Positions 1-7,689 of a DNA stretch of 45,044 nt are shown here, piece by piece. A model generated the notes under the pieces. The model did no database searches. It was given only the letters and a program-made list of their open reading frames with translations, and was not told the DNA's origin. A program made the position numbers and the translations under genes. The DNA is from Candidatus Hydrogenedentota bacterium (GTDB taxonomy: Bacteria > Hydrogenedentota > Hydrogenedentia > Hydrogenedentales > SLHB01), in contig JACRLJ010000125.1 of the NCBI GenBank assembly GCA_016215105.1, positions 1-45,044 of the forward strand. The letters run 5' to 3'. Each line of letters starts with the position of its first letter. The stretch's first letter is position 1.

Positions 1-16
1 CTCGTCGAGTCTGCAT
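1..16 (-). CDS. 5' end of an unidentified gene cut by the window edge
   Basis: On the minus strand an ATG at 16-14 is preceded by AGGAGG at 32-27 with a 10-base spacer, and the frame stays open to the window edge (first residues MQTRR). It lies in the same direction as, and about 107 bases downstream of, the sugar ABC transporter genes, so it may belong to that catabolic locus. Five codons are too few to identify the product. The case rests on the strong ribosome binding site. Confidence 0.45.
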
Positions 17-123
17 CGGGCTCTTTCCTCCTAAGCCCTGAGCTAAACTACATCCGCGGATCTGTCAAGAAAAAATCCTGCACGGGGTTTTTCAACGGCT
101 CCTCTGTCCCTTTTTAGAGCGGA

Positions 124-1068
124 CTAGGCCTTGAAGGCGCCCGAGGTGACGCCTTGGATGAAGGGTTTGGTGGCGTAGACGAAGAGCAGCAGCAACGGAA
201 CGCTGGACAGCAGATACGCGGCAAACAGCGTGCTGAAATTTGACGCATAGGGGGACGTCGCCAGCACATACAGACCGGACGCGATGACGTGGTACTTTCC
301 TTCCGTATTGGTGATGAAAGGCCACAGAAACTCGTTCCAGGTGCCCAGGATAGACATCACCGCCACCACGGATAGGATCGGTTTTGATAGCGGCACAACA
401 ATGTGACGGTAGAGCTGCAAATGGCCCGCGCCGTCGAGACGGGCGGACTCCATAAGTTCCTCGGGCAGTCCATCGAAGAAACTCTTGAACACGAATATCG
501 CAAACACCTGCCCGCCGGCGACGTACGGCAGAATCATGGCCCAGTAGGTATTGAGCAACCCCAGTTCTTTTACCAGCATAAAGCTCGGCACGAGCGTAAG
601 CACGCCGGGAAACATCATCGTGCTGATGACATAGTAATAAAGCGCGCGAGACCCGAAGAAACGCTGGCGGGACAGCACGTAGGCTGTCAGCGATCCCAGT
701 ATGACAACGCCCGCCGCCGTCGTGAGGCTTACAAACAACGAATTGAGCATGTATGGACGGATCACCTCCCACGCATACCGGTACCCCTTGAACGCTACCC
801 TTCCACTCAAGCGCACCGCTTCGCGCGGCGTGACTTGCCGGGACAGGCCCTCCTTGTCCTCGACCGTAACCGTCGCGTTCGAACCTCGAAGCGCCGCGGG
901 CAAATTCCCGATGACTTTTTTGAGTGACTGCGGCGCCCCGAAAAAGGCGTGGTACTGCTCGGCATTCGTCCGCAACGAGTTATTGACCACGAAGACAAAG
1001 GGCAGCAACGTCGCCGCAGCAAAGGCGATCACGAGCGAGTGGAGGACGAACCGCCGAATACCGCTCAT
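124..1068 (-). CDS. carbohydrate ABC transporter permease (MalG/UgpE type)
   Basis: Inner-membrane permease of a CUT1 sugar importer, 314 residues. TM1 lies near residues 5-30. A hydrophilic periplasmic insert of about 60 residues separates it from a five-helix core. The cytoplasmic EAA loop reads ELMESARLDGAGHLQLYRHI and is followed by LSKP, the docking site for the transport ATPase. The C-terminus, FIQGVTSGAFKA, is typical of MalG-like proteins. The start chosen is ATG 1068-1066, which overlaps the stop of the upstream permease by four bases (ATGA), so the two are translationally coupled. A longer upstream frame exists but only shadows that neighbour. No ATPase gene is present in the window; a shared MsiK/UgpC-like ATPase elsewhere is inferred. 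The substrate cannot be read from the sequence. Confidence 0.93.
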   Translation of the reverse strand: MSGIRRFVLHSLVIAFAAATLLPFVFVVNNSLRTNAEQYHAFFGAPQSLKKVIGNLPAALRGSNATVTVEDKEGLSRQVTPREAVRLSGRVAFKGYRYAWEVIRPYMLNSLFVSLTTAAGVVILGSLTAYVLSRQRFFGSRALYYYVISTMMFPGVLTLVPSFMLVKELGLLNTYWAMILPYVAGGQVFAIFVFKSFFDGLPEELMESARLDGAGHLQLYRHIVVPLSKPILSVVAVMSILGTWNEFLWPFITNTEGKYHVIASGLYVLATSPYASNFSTLFAAYLLSSVPLLLLFVYATKPFIQGVTSGAFKA

Positions 1069-1982
1069 CGTCCGCCTTCCAATTCCTCGGTCGAGCGGAA
1101 GTATTTCATGTTCAACACCGTCAACCCGAAAATAAGCACGAATAGGCACACGCCGATAGCGCACGCATATCCCATGCGCTGGAAACTGAACGCGTTGAAA
1201 TACATCCAAAGTCCGGGCACGGTGGTCTCGAATCCTGGGCCGCCCCGCGTCACAATAAACAATCCCTGAAAGCCCTGGACGCCGCCGATAAGCGTGAGGA
1301 TGAGTATGAGCTTGAGTTGACTCAACACCATTGGAATGTCGATCAGGAAAAACTTGCGTATGCCCACGCATCCTTCGAGCCGGGCGGCCTCGTTTACGCT
1401 TTCAGGAATGTTGGAAAGACCCGCATAGTAGATCAGCACCTCGAACCCGCCTACAAAGGGCAGTCCGATGAGGGCAACCGCGGGCAGCGCAGTATTCGGA
1501 TCGCTGAGCCAGCCCCGAACCAGCGAATCAAGCCCGACCGCCCGCAATGTCTCGTTGACCAGCCCGTTTTCGGCGTAGATCAGCCCGCTCCAAATAAGCT
1601 GGACGGCCACACCCGGCACAACGATTGGTATTAAGAATACGATACGGTAGATGTAGCGCCACCGCTCGGCTGGAATCGAAAGGACCAGCTTCGCAACAAC
1701 CAGAGGAATGGACAGCCGCACGCACACCGCGAAAAGCGTCAGAAACACCATGTGCCCCAATGATGGCCACGCCACGGGATCTTTGGTCAGAAACTCCTTG
1801 TAATTCGCCAGGCCCACAAACGTGGATTCGCCGCCAATTTCGAATTGGTACAGGGACTTGGTGAACGCCCAGATCACCGGAATGTAGATGAACACGGTGA
1901 GTAGTAACACGGGAATGGCGACAATCGCGTAACACGCAAGCGTAGCGCGCAGCCGGTGCGCCGAGAATCCGCTTCTACTCAT
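1065..1982 (-). CDS. carbohydrate ABC transporter permease (MalF/UgpA type)
   Basis: Partner inner-membrane permease, 305 residues, with about six hydrophobic segments starting near residue 15. The EAA loop reads ESVNEAARLEGCVGIRKFFL, close to the family consensus EAAxxDGAxxxxxFxxI. It lies between the binding-protein gene, which it overlaps by eight bases, and the second permease, which it overlaps by four. One polycistronic mRNA is therefore likely. The two permeases should form a heterodimeric channel for a sugar or sugar derivative, in keeping with the sulfatase and glycosidase genes nearby. The C-terminus, FRSTEELEGGR, is short and polar as usual for UgpA-like proteins. Confidence 0.93.
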   Translation of the reverse strand: MSRSGFSAHRLRATLACYAIVAIPVLLLTVFIYIPVIWAFTKSLYQFEIGGESTFVGLANYKEFLTKDPVAWPSLGHMVFLTLFAVCVRLSIPLVVAKLVLSIPAERWRYIYRIVFLIPIVVPGVAVQLIWSGLIYAENGLVNETLRAVGLDSLVRGWLSDPNTALPAVALIGLPFVGGFEVLIYYAGLSNIPESVNEAARLEGCVGIRKFFLIDIPMVLSQLKLILILTLIGGVQGFQGLFIVTRGGPGFETTVPGLWMYFNAFSFQRMGYACAIGVCLFVLIFGLTVLNMKYFRSTEELEGGR

Positions 1983-3570
1983 GCGGCAGATCTTTCATGG
2001 TTGCGCGCGCGGGAGCCTGTCGATCCCATGTGGCGCGCAATGCGGACATATCTACGGACTTGCGGGACACGAGATTCTCGCAGGCCGCATCAAGACTTTC
2101 CTTCTGCCACCCGAGAAAACCGTCTAACGTGATGCCGTCATTCAGATAGAGTTCGAGCATACGCCGCTGGATCTCGCCGAATTTGAGATCGAACGTGTAT
2201 ACCCATTTCGTCGTGGTATAGGGCCGCTCGAGGATCTCCTCGAACGGTTTAAGCGGTCCCAGCACGGGCACGCCGACGGTGTTGGGAATCAGGCAGGTGT
2301 ATTCGTTAACGATGCGCTCGCAATTCTCCGGCACCGTCATGAATTGAAGCAGCGCCATCACGCGTTTGAGCCGCTCCGACGTTTTCGGGTCGCCCGTGTC
2401 CCCAAACGCGCTATTGGTAACCTCGATCTGATTTGCCGATCCTCCGATCACGCACATTGGCGTATGCGAGGCGTACGGCGAGGTGTTGTCGGTAAACTGA
2501 GGCGGGTAAAACACGCCCCACTCGAATCCCAACTGCGGATCGGCGAGCAAGCGATACGTGAAGTTGCTGGAATTCCAGTGCATGGCCCCGCGCTGGGTCA
2601 CAAACTCGCGGGTCATATCGGTCGTGCTCAGATTCTTGTTTACGTACTGACGGAATTCTTTCATGATCCGCCACACGTCGCGGTATCGTTTGTCCTGCGG
2701 CGTGAAGAATCCTCGTTCATGCAGAAAACAAATTTCGTCCCAGTCCAGATAGCCCTGCAAATACGGTTCGCGCTTGGGATCCTTGAACAGATCGATGCCG
2801 GGCAGGGTATTGGAATACAACTGGTCAAAAAACAGGTCTGTACACCAATCGCTGAACATATCGACATTCATCAGCACCGGCGTGTATCCCGCCGCCTTGA
2901 CCTTCTTGCACACGTCGAGAAACTGATCCCAGTCCTGCGGGACCTCAACGCCTACTTTCTTGAAGATGTCCTTGTTGTAGAAGAGCCCGGTCTCGATCAT
3001 GTCGTAACTGAGGCAATACACCAGCCCGTCCGGCGCCGCCTTGCCGCGGCTGATCGCCTGGTAGCGGAAGATGTCCCACCACTGCTTATAGCCGGGCGCA
3101 TTAGGATCGCCGCGTTCCACCACGAAGGGGTTGGGTTGCTCGAGAAACGGGTCAAGCGCGACGTACCACCCCTTCTGCACGTCGGTCCACACGTCCTCGA
3201 CGTTCACGTTGATGATGTCCGGCGCGCGTCCGCTGCTCAATTGCGTCACGAGGTACTCGCGCACGCCGGGCACATTGAGAAACTCGACCTTGGTGTCCGG
3301 AAACCGCTCCTCGAATTCGCGCACGACCGTCTTGAGACCTTGAAGGGGTTTGCCGATACCGTAGGGAATGCTGTCCGGCATGAAGAAATAGCCCGGAGAG
3401 AATTTGATGACGTAGCGGATGTTGGCGGGATTGGACGGGGCCTTCTTGCTTTCATTGGAACCGTTCGTTGGGCTTTCCTGTGGCGCTGGCCAGAGCAGCC
3501 AAACACCGGCGGACAGAAACAGCGCCAGCGATACCCATCGCACGATCGAACGAGTCAAACTACCTTCCAC
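1975..3570 (-). CDS. ABC transporter extracellular solute-binding protein
   Basis: Secreted or membrane-anchored binding protein of the family-1 (sugar) type, 531 residues, first gene of the importer operon. Translation most likely starts at GTG 3570-3568. A basic N-terminus is followed by a hydrophobic stretch at about residues 11-27 and a Pro/Ser/Asn-rich linker, consistent with an uncleaved anchor or signal peptide. Typical family features are FEERFPDTKVEFLNV early in the mature part, a GLFYNKDIFKKVGVEVPQDW segment and a tryptophan-rich C-terminal half. At 531 residues it is longer than the usual 420-450, as in many oligosaccharide binders. It overlaps the next gene by eight bases. The ligand is unknown. 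Confidence 0.9.
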   Translation of the reverse strand: MEGSLTRSIVRWVSLALFLSAGVWLLWPAPQESPTNGSNESKKAPSNPANIRYVIKFSPGYFFMPDSIPYGIGKPLQGLKTVVREFEERFPDTKVEFLNVPGVREYLVTQLSSGRAPDIINVNVEDVWTDVQKGWYVALDPFLEQPNPFVVERGDPNAPGYKQWWDIFRYQAISRGKAAPDGLVYCLSYDMIETGLFYNKDIFKKVGVEVPQDWDQFLDVCKKVKAAGYTPVLMNVDMFSDWCTDLFFDQLYSNTLPGIDLFKDPKREPYLQGYLDWDEICFLHERGFFTPQDKRYRDVWRIMKEFRQYVNKNLSTTDMTREFVTQRGAMHWNSSNFTYRLLADPQLGFEWGVFYPPQFTDNTSPYASHTPMCVIGGSANQIEVTNSAFGDTGDPKTSERLKRVMALLQFMTVPENCERIVNEYTCLIPNTVGVPVLGPLKPFEEILERPYTTTKWVYTFDLKFGEIQRRMLELYLNDGITLDGFLGWQKESLDAACENLVSRKSVDMSALRATWDRQAPARATMKDLPHE

Positions 3571-3695
3571 GCCCTTATCCCCGTGTTACGGAAAAGCCAG
3601 GGCGTATTAAGGCACGGGAGGCCGCGCAATGTCCAGAAGGAATTTGCGCATCGGAGCCACTGCGCCAATCCGTCCACGCCAGTCGCCGCCGAGAC

Positions 3696-3800
3696 CTATT
3701 TGAAATTGGCGCCGGCGGCGGGATAGCGGTAGACGCGTTGCGGCGCCGCCGGCGCGCGCGTTCCCATAATCGCAAGAAGAGCGAGAAGTAGCGGTTTCAT
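3696..3800 (-). pseudogene. short signal-peptide-like ORF, probable gene remnant
   Basis: A 34-codon minus-strand frame reads MKPLLLALLAIMGTRAPAAP followed by QRVYRYPAAGANFK and a stop. The first 20 residues are a good signal peptide (one Lys, a Leu/Ala core and an APAAP cleavage-like region), but only 14 residues follow. It lies 125 bases upstream of the sugar-binding-protein gene in the same direction. It may be the 5' remnant of a secreted protein gene, a tiny exported peptide or chance. No clear ribosome binding site was found. Confidence 0.3.
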
Positions 3801-4002
3801 GGGCGCCGCGTCAATTAACAGGTTGTCTGGCCGAACGCCCGGTTCGAGACCGGGCCCGTTGGACGTTCGCGGCGTGGGACGTGTATCGTCTACGGCGTCG
3901 GAAATGTCCAACAGGAAACGCGCAGGGTGGCGCTACGATCTCGCGAGGGAGATTCATCCATCGCGTCACGGCATCCGCCGGCGCAGTTGTCGGAACTGGA
4001 TA

Positions 4003-4257
4003 ATGGCGAAACTCAAACTCGATCTTCACGACATATTTAACGACGGCGCCCAGCTCGAATCAGAATTGAATCGGGTCATCCAAGAGGCCGTGCGCAAGCG
4101 CATCGAACTCGTGGAGATCATACCTGGCAAGGGCAGCGGCCAATTGAAGAAGCGCGTGCTGCGCTTTCTGAACCAGCCCGAAATCAAAGTTCTCTACCAC
4201 CGTATCGAAAAGGACAGCAAGAACTTTGGGCGTGTATTTGTGCATTTCCGGCATTGA
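4003..4257 (+). CDS. stand-alone Smr-domain protein
   Basis: Small cytoplasmic protein of 84 residues made almost wholly of a Smr (small MutS-related) domain. The LDLHD motif near the start and the EIIPGKGSGQLKKRVLRFL segment correspond to the family's LDLHG and HGKGxGxLR motifs. His in the second motif is replaced (IIPGKG) and Gly in the first by Asp (LHD). Smr domains are DNA or RNA nicking nucleases in MutS2 and some stand-alone proteins; whether this variant keeps catalysis is uncertain. The start is ATG 4003, because upstream codons in this frame read as unconserved sequence. No operon partner is seen. Confidence 0.8.
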   Translation: MAKLKLDLHDIFNDGAQLESELNRVIQEAVRKRIELVEIIPGKGSGQLKKRVLRFLNQPEIKVLYHRIEKDSKNFGRVFVHFRH

Positions 4258-4310
4258 CGGCCATGCGCCGAAATAAGCGTGTCACGTTGAGTTCAGCGCC
4301 TAAGGGTACA

Positions 4311-4331
4311 CCCGCGCTCGATGAGCGCAGG
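4311..4331. repeat. REP-like palindrome, copy 1
   Basis: CCCGCGCTC-GAT-GAGCGCAGG forms a 9-bp stem with one mismatch and a 3-base loop. The same sequence in a near-perfect version recurs at 20464-20486, with matching flanks (GTAC before and GGC after). It lies between the Smr gene and the convergent PhoPQ-activated-like gene. Confidence 0.5.
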
Positions 4332-4418
4332 CAGTCCGGGCGACCGAGAGCCCAGACCGGCGAGTGAGGACATTCGCCCTCCCGGCCATCGCGCGTTTGT
4401 CATACCGGTTGCTGAATA

Positions 4419-4463
4419 CAAACGCCGCGCACGAAATCATAGACGAGTTGTGCGCGGCGTTTG
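4419..4463. terminator. 14-bp perfect inverted repeat between convergent genes
   Basis: Arms CAAACGCCGCGCAC (4419-4432) and GTGCGCGGCGTTTG (4450-4463) are perfectly complementary around a 17-base loop. It lies between the 3' ends of the Smr gene (+) and the PhoPQ-activated-like gene (-). A bidirectional transcription terminator or mRNA 3' stabiliser is the likely role. There is no strong T-run on either side, so intrinsic termination is not certain. Confidence 0.55.
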
Positions 4464-4480
4464 TTAATACTTAGGAATCC

Positions 4481-4514
4481 GGCCAGAAAGTCGGCTTTCT
4501 GGCCGCGCCTCTAG
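4481..4514 (-). repeat. dispersed 3'-end repeat (CTAGAGGCGCGGCCAGAA family), copy 1, with hairpin
   Basis: Read on the minus strand this begins CTAGAGGCGCGGCCAGAAAG, six bases after the stop of the PhoPQ-activated-like gene. It contains a perfect 9-bp hairpin, GGCCAGAAA (4481-4489) with TTTCTGGCC (4496-4504). Related copies lie at 18658-18687 and 41148-41177, with a partial match near 15061-15079. Its position just past a stop codon suggests a terminator-like or REP-like 3' element. Confidence 0.55.
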
Positions 4515-4519
4515 GGCAA

Positions 4520-5941
4520 CTACTTCTTGTCTTTTCCCGGATAGGTGTCGGGGACGACGCTTACGCCGGTGGTGAATCGGAAGGGCGTGCTAAAGTCCGG
4601 ATTCGGGAATTCGAGTTCGATGAAGAAGGCAGTCCAGCCTTTGTCGGCGGGCTTTACGTTGGACGCGTATACGCCGGGCGCGGATTCCGTTAGGGGCGTG
4701 CTTTCAAATTTCTTTCCCAGCGTGGCGAGGCGAAAATCGCGCGCGTCGGGATTGTAGGCCTTCCATAGCTGGGCCTTGGTTGGCTTGGTTTCGCATTTAA
4801 CGCTTAGCGAGCCATCGTCTGCGCGTTTCCACGCGAACTTCGGCAGCGGGGTCTTTGCAAGCACGGCTTCGTAGAACGAGGCGAGCAAGAAATAGGCTTC
4901 GGCGTTCAGACTGTGGTCGGCGTTGGGAAAGTAGCACAGGTATTTTTCGCCCTTGAGGTCATCAAAATACAATTTTGATGAGTCCAGCGTGAAGTACTGA
5001 TCGCCCGATCCATTCATAATGTATTTGGGCATTGTCAGGCGATCGAGGTAACTGTAGGGGTCTACGACCTTGAGCAGGTTTTTCATTTCCGGCGTGTGAA
5101 TGCGATCGACGATCTTCGTCTCGACGTAGTTTTCAATTGCGGGCGCCCAGAATCCGTAGACGTCGTGGTGATTTTGGAGAGATTTCTCGAAATTGAGGCA
5201 ATCGATCACAACGGGCGCAATTCCGATAACCCGCTTGTCTACGGCGGCGACGTTCCAGGTAGTCCAGCCGCGTTTTGAGGCGCCGGCGACAAAGAATCCG
5301 TCGATTTTCGGAAATTCCTTCTGCGCCAAGTCCATGGCGCGAACGACAGCTTTGGTCATCGGGAGCCGCGGGAGCCACGCGGGATCGCCATTGGTCATGA
5401 ACTTGTCCCAGCCGTAGGTAATGAGTTCATCTTCTCTTCTGCCCGACTCTTTGTACTTCGGGTCGTGTTCACCGACGAAATGCAGGGGTTGATTCGGAAT
5501 CTGCTTGACGACGACCACAATCGACTTCGTCGCCACGGCGATCTTTTCCAGGGGGCCGTTTTCTTCGCCGAGTTTGTCATAACCACCCTCGTTGCCGCCG
5601 CCGCCAATGAACATCATGGCCTTCGTGTACTTCACCTCGGCCGGTACGGCGATCGTAACAGAATGTTCCCAAAGCGGCCGGTCCACTTTCGACTTGTCGA
5701 GCCAATTCTGGGAAACCATGTGGTAGATTGACGTCGTGGAGTTGGCCAGTTCCGTGTCTCCAATCTTGGTGTATTTGAATGCAGGGTCCGGCTTCGCGAC
5801 GTAGTCGTCCAAAGGCGTCGCGATTGCCGCAGCCGCAGCGAAAACAAAAGCGAGCGGCGCCAACGCGGCGGCGCGCGATATCCGGCACAATCTCCGCGCG
5901 GCAGTGTCGGCTCTGACAACGTTGTCATTTCGGGTGGGCAT
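4520..5941 (-). CDS. PhoPQ-activated pathogenicity-related family protein
   Basis: Exported protein of 473 residues of the PqaA-like family, an alpha/beta-hydrolase-like family of unknown reaction. The N-terminal 42 residues are a signal peptide (Arg-rich start, APLAFVFAAAAAIA core). Family features include TPLDDYVAKPDPAFKYTKIG at the mature start, TTSIYHMVSQNW, an MMFIGGGGNEGG turn and VAGASKRGWTTW, whose Ser lies in a nucleophile-elbow-like G-A-S-K-R-G. The start ATG 5941 is supported by AGGAG about 8 bases upstream and a very good promoter. In planctomycete-like genomes these genes often occur beside sulfatases and glycosidases, as here. Substrate unknown. Confidence 0.88.
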   Translation of the reverse strand: MPTRNDNVVRADTAARRLCRISRAAALAPLAFVFAAAAAIATPLDDYVAKPDPAFKYTKIGDTELANSTTSIYHMVSQNWLDKSKVDRPLWEHSVTIAVPAEVKYTKAMMFIGGGGNEGGYDKLGEENGPLEKIAVATKSIVVVVKQIPNQPLHFVGEHDPKYKESGRREDELITYGWDKFMTNGDPAWLPRLPMTKAVVRAMDLAQKEFPKIDGFFVAGASKRGWTTWNVAAVDKRVIGIAPVVIDCLNFEKSLQNHHDVYGFWAPAIENYVETKIVDRIHTPEMKNLLKVVDPYSYLDRLTMPKYIMNGSGDQYFTLDSSKLYFDDLKGEKYLCYFPNADHSLNAEAYFLLASFYEAVLAKTPLPKFAWKRADDGSLSVKCETKPTKAQLWKAYNPDARDFRLATLGKKFESTPLTESAPGVYASNVKPADKGWTAFFIELEFPNPDFSTPFRFTTGVSVVPDTYPGKDKK

Positions 5942-5991
5942 GAAACAGACTCCTTATTGCTTTGATTGGTTGATTGGAGAAAACGCATGCC

Positions 5992-6020
5992 ATTGTAATG
6001 GGACCATATCAAGTTTTCAA
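5992..6020 (-). promoter_or_regulatory. sigma-70-like promoter of the PhoPQ-activated-like gene
   Basis: On the minus strand, TTGAAA (6020-6015) and TACAAT (5997-5992) are separated by exactly 17 bases, close to the sigma-70 consensus. Transcription would start about 40-50 bases before the ATG at 5941. It is the best-matching promoter for this gene by eye. Confidence 0.6.
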
Positions 6021-6067
6021 AGCATTCTCGGCGCCGACTGCAGCCGTGGCGAGTGGCGTCTCCGTTC

Positions 6068-6097
6068 TTGATGACGCGGCGGCCAGTCCCCTATAGT
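6068..6097 (+). promoter_or_regulatory. candidate promoter of the frameshifted sulfatase gene
   Basis: TTGATG (6068-6073) and TATAGT (6092-6097) are separated by 18 bases, about 50 bases upstream of the sulfatase GTG start. The -10 region overlaps a small inverted repeat, CCCTAT/ATAGGG (6089-6109), that could be an operator. It forms a divergent promoter region with the minus-strand promoter at 5992-6020. Confidence 0.4.
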
Positions 6098-6149
6098 CTG
6101 GCAATAGGGTCCGGATGGGACAAGGCCGCGGACAACCAGGAGAATCGCT

Positions 6150-6653
6150 GTGGCGGCGCATGAATTCACTCGCAGAGCATTTCTTCAAACGGTCGCGGCG
6201 CAAGGCGCCGCCCTGGCGTTTGCAGGCGGGGCAGCGGCTCGACCAAGGGACTCGCGCATGAAACCGAACTTCGTATTCATCCTCATAGATGACATGGGCT
6301 GGCGGGACGCGGGCTGTTTCGGAAGCACATTCTACGAAACCCCGAACATTGACCGCCTCGCGTCAAAGGGCATGAAGTTCACCAACGCGTACGCGGCATG
6401 CCCGGTGTGTTCGCCTACACGCGCCAGCATCATGACCGGCAAGTACCCAGCACGCCTTCACCTGACACAGTGGCTAAGTCCGCCCCCCATGAAAAAGCGG
6501 CTCATTGATGCGCCCTGGATCGATCACCTGCCGCTCGAGGAAGTCACGATTGCGGAAGCGCTGAAGTCCGCCGGCTACGCGACTGGGCTAATTGGGAAGT
6601 GGCACACCTGGGTGGCGAAGCGTACTCCGCAGAGCGCCAGGGATTTGATGTGA
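6150..6653 (+). CDS. sulfatase, N-terminal part (gene broken by a frameshift)
   Basis: First part of an arylsulfatase-type alkaline-phosphatase-fold enzyme. The start is GTG 6150, eight bases after AGGAG. The leader [20 protein letters not shown] looks like a Tat signal. Metal-binding [19 protein letters not shown] (residues 41-59) and the formylglycine site CSPTR (Cys87) are intact. The frame is correct up to GKWH, then reads [15 protein letters not shown] and stops at 6653. The expected sequence after GKWH continues in another reading frame because CACAC at 6603-6607 carries two extra bases. As written the gene makes a 167-residue fragment without the C-terminal half; a sequencing or assembly error is an equal possibility. 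Confidence 0.85.
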   Translation: MAAHEFTRRAFLQTVAAQGAALAFAGGAAARPRDSRMKPNFVFILIDDMGWRDAGCFGSTFYETPNIDRLASKGMKFTNAYAACPVCSPTRASIMTGKYPARLHLTQWLSPPPMKKRLIDAPWIDHLPLEEVTIAEALKSAGYATGLIGKWHTWVAKRTPQSARDLM

Positions 6654-7627
6654 ACATTGCGGGCAGCGAACGCGGAAGCACACGAAGCTACTTCAGTCCA
6701 TACCAGATGCAAAACCTCGAGGATGGCCCCGAAGGGGAGTGCCTGAATGATCGCTTGGCTGACGAGGCGGTTAGGTTTCTTCGCGGGCACAAAGATCAAC
6801 CGTTCTTTCTGTATTTCGCGCACTATGCGGTCCACACGCCTCTGCAGACCAAGGAGGACTTGCGCAAGAAATATGAGGCCAAGGCGGCCGCGCTCCCGCC
6901 AACGGCAGGCCCCAAGTTCATCCCGGAAGGAGTTCGCCAGGTGCGCCAGATTCAGGACCACGCCGTGTACGCCGGGATGGTACAAAATATGGATGAATCC
7001 GTGGGCCGCGTGCTCGATACGCTGACCGAACTGGGTATCGCGGACAACACCGTGGTGTTCTTCATGTCGGACAACGGCGGCCTTTCGACGTCTGAAGGAG
7101 CGCCAACCTCGAACGTTCCGCTGCGCGGCGGTAAAGGCTGGCTCTACGAAGGCGGCATTCGCGAACCGCTTATCGTCAAGTGGCCCAGGGTAACCAAACC
7201 CGGCGCCGTATGCCACGAACCTGTGGTCAGCACGGATTTTTATCCGACAATCCTCGAAATGGCGGGGTTACCCGAGCGTCCGAAGCAACACCGAGACGGT
7301 ATCAGCTTCGCGTCCGTTCTCAAGGAACATGGCCGCCTGCGCCGCAAGGCTATCTACTGGCATTACCCGCACTACTCCAACCAAGGCGGCGCGCCTGGTG
7401 CAGCCGTGCGCTACGGCGAATACAAACTGATAGAGTTCTTCGAGGACCACCACGTCGAGCTCTACTGTCTCAAGGACGATATTGAAGAGCGCTGCAATCT
7501 GGCCGAGATATTTCCCGACAAGGCAAAATCCCTGCAGAAGATGCTGGACAAATGGATCAAATCCGTCAACGGCGCCATGCCAACGGCAAACCCTGATTGG
7601 AAACCCGCGGCGCCAAGACAAACCTAG
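6599..7627 (+). CDS. sulfatase, C-terminal part (gene broken by a frameshift)
   Basis: Second part of the same sulfatase, in a frame offset from the first. The homologous sequence resumes at [19 protein letters not shown] (about 6608) directly after GKWH of the first frame. It includes the family landmarks [27 protein letters not shown] (metal and substrate residues D, N), a [20 protein letters not shown] segment, and ends with the usual [17 protein letters not shown] and C-terminal subdomain. A GTG at 6599 could restart translation but would not give an active enzyme without the FGly half. Joined, the two parts give about 490 residues, a normal sulfatase length. Substrate probably a sulfated glycan (inference from neighbours). 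Confidence 0.85.
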   Translation: MAHLGGEAYSAERQGFDVNIAGSERGSTRSYFSPYQMQNLEDGPEGECLNDRLADEAVRFLRGHKDQPFFLYFAHYAVHTPLQTKEDLRKKYEAKAAALPPTAGPKFIPEGVRQVRQIQDHAVYAGMVQNMDESVGRVLDTLTELGIADNTVVFFMSDNGGLSTSEGAPTSNVPLRGGKGWLYEGGIREPLIVKWPRVTKPGAVCHEPVVSTDFYPTILEMAGLPERPKQHRDGISFASVLKEHGRLRRKAIYWHYPHYSNQGGAPGAAVRYGEYKLIEFFEDHHVELYCLKDDIEERCNLAEIFPDKAKSLQKMLDKWIKSVNGAMPTANPDWKPAAPRQT

Positions 7628-7689
7628 GAACAATCTGCGTACGGTCCGCCGTCATGGCGCGCCGTTGGCTGAATGGGAAGGATGTGAGT

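Noticed and set aside
3840-3858. tRNA T-arm-like hairpin (CCCGGTTCGAGACCGGG)
   Set aside because: Stem and TTCGAGA loop fit a T-arm, but no matching acceptor, D-arm or anticodon arm is found at the expected distance on either strand.
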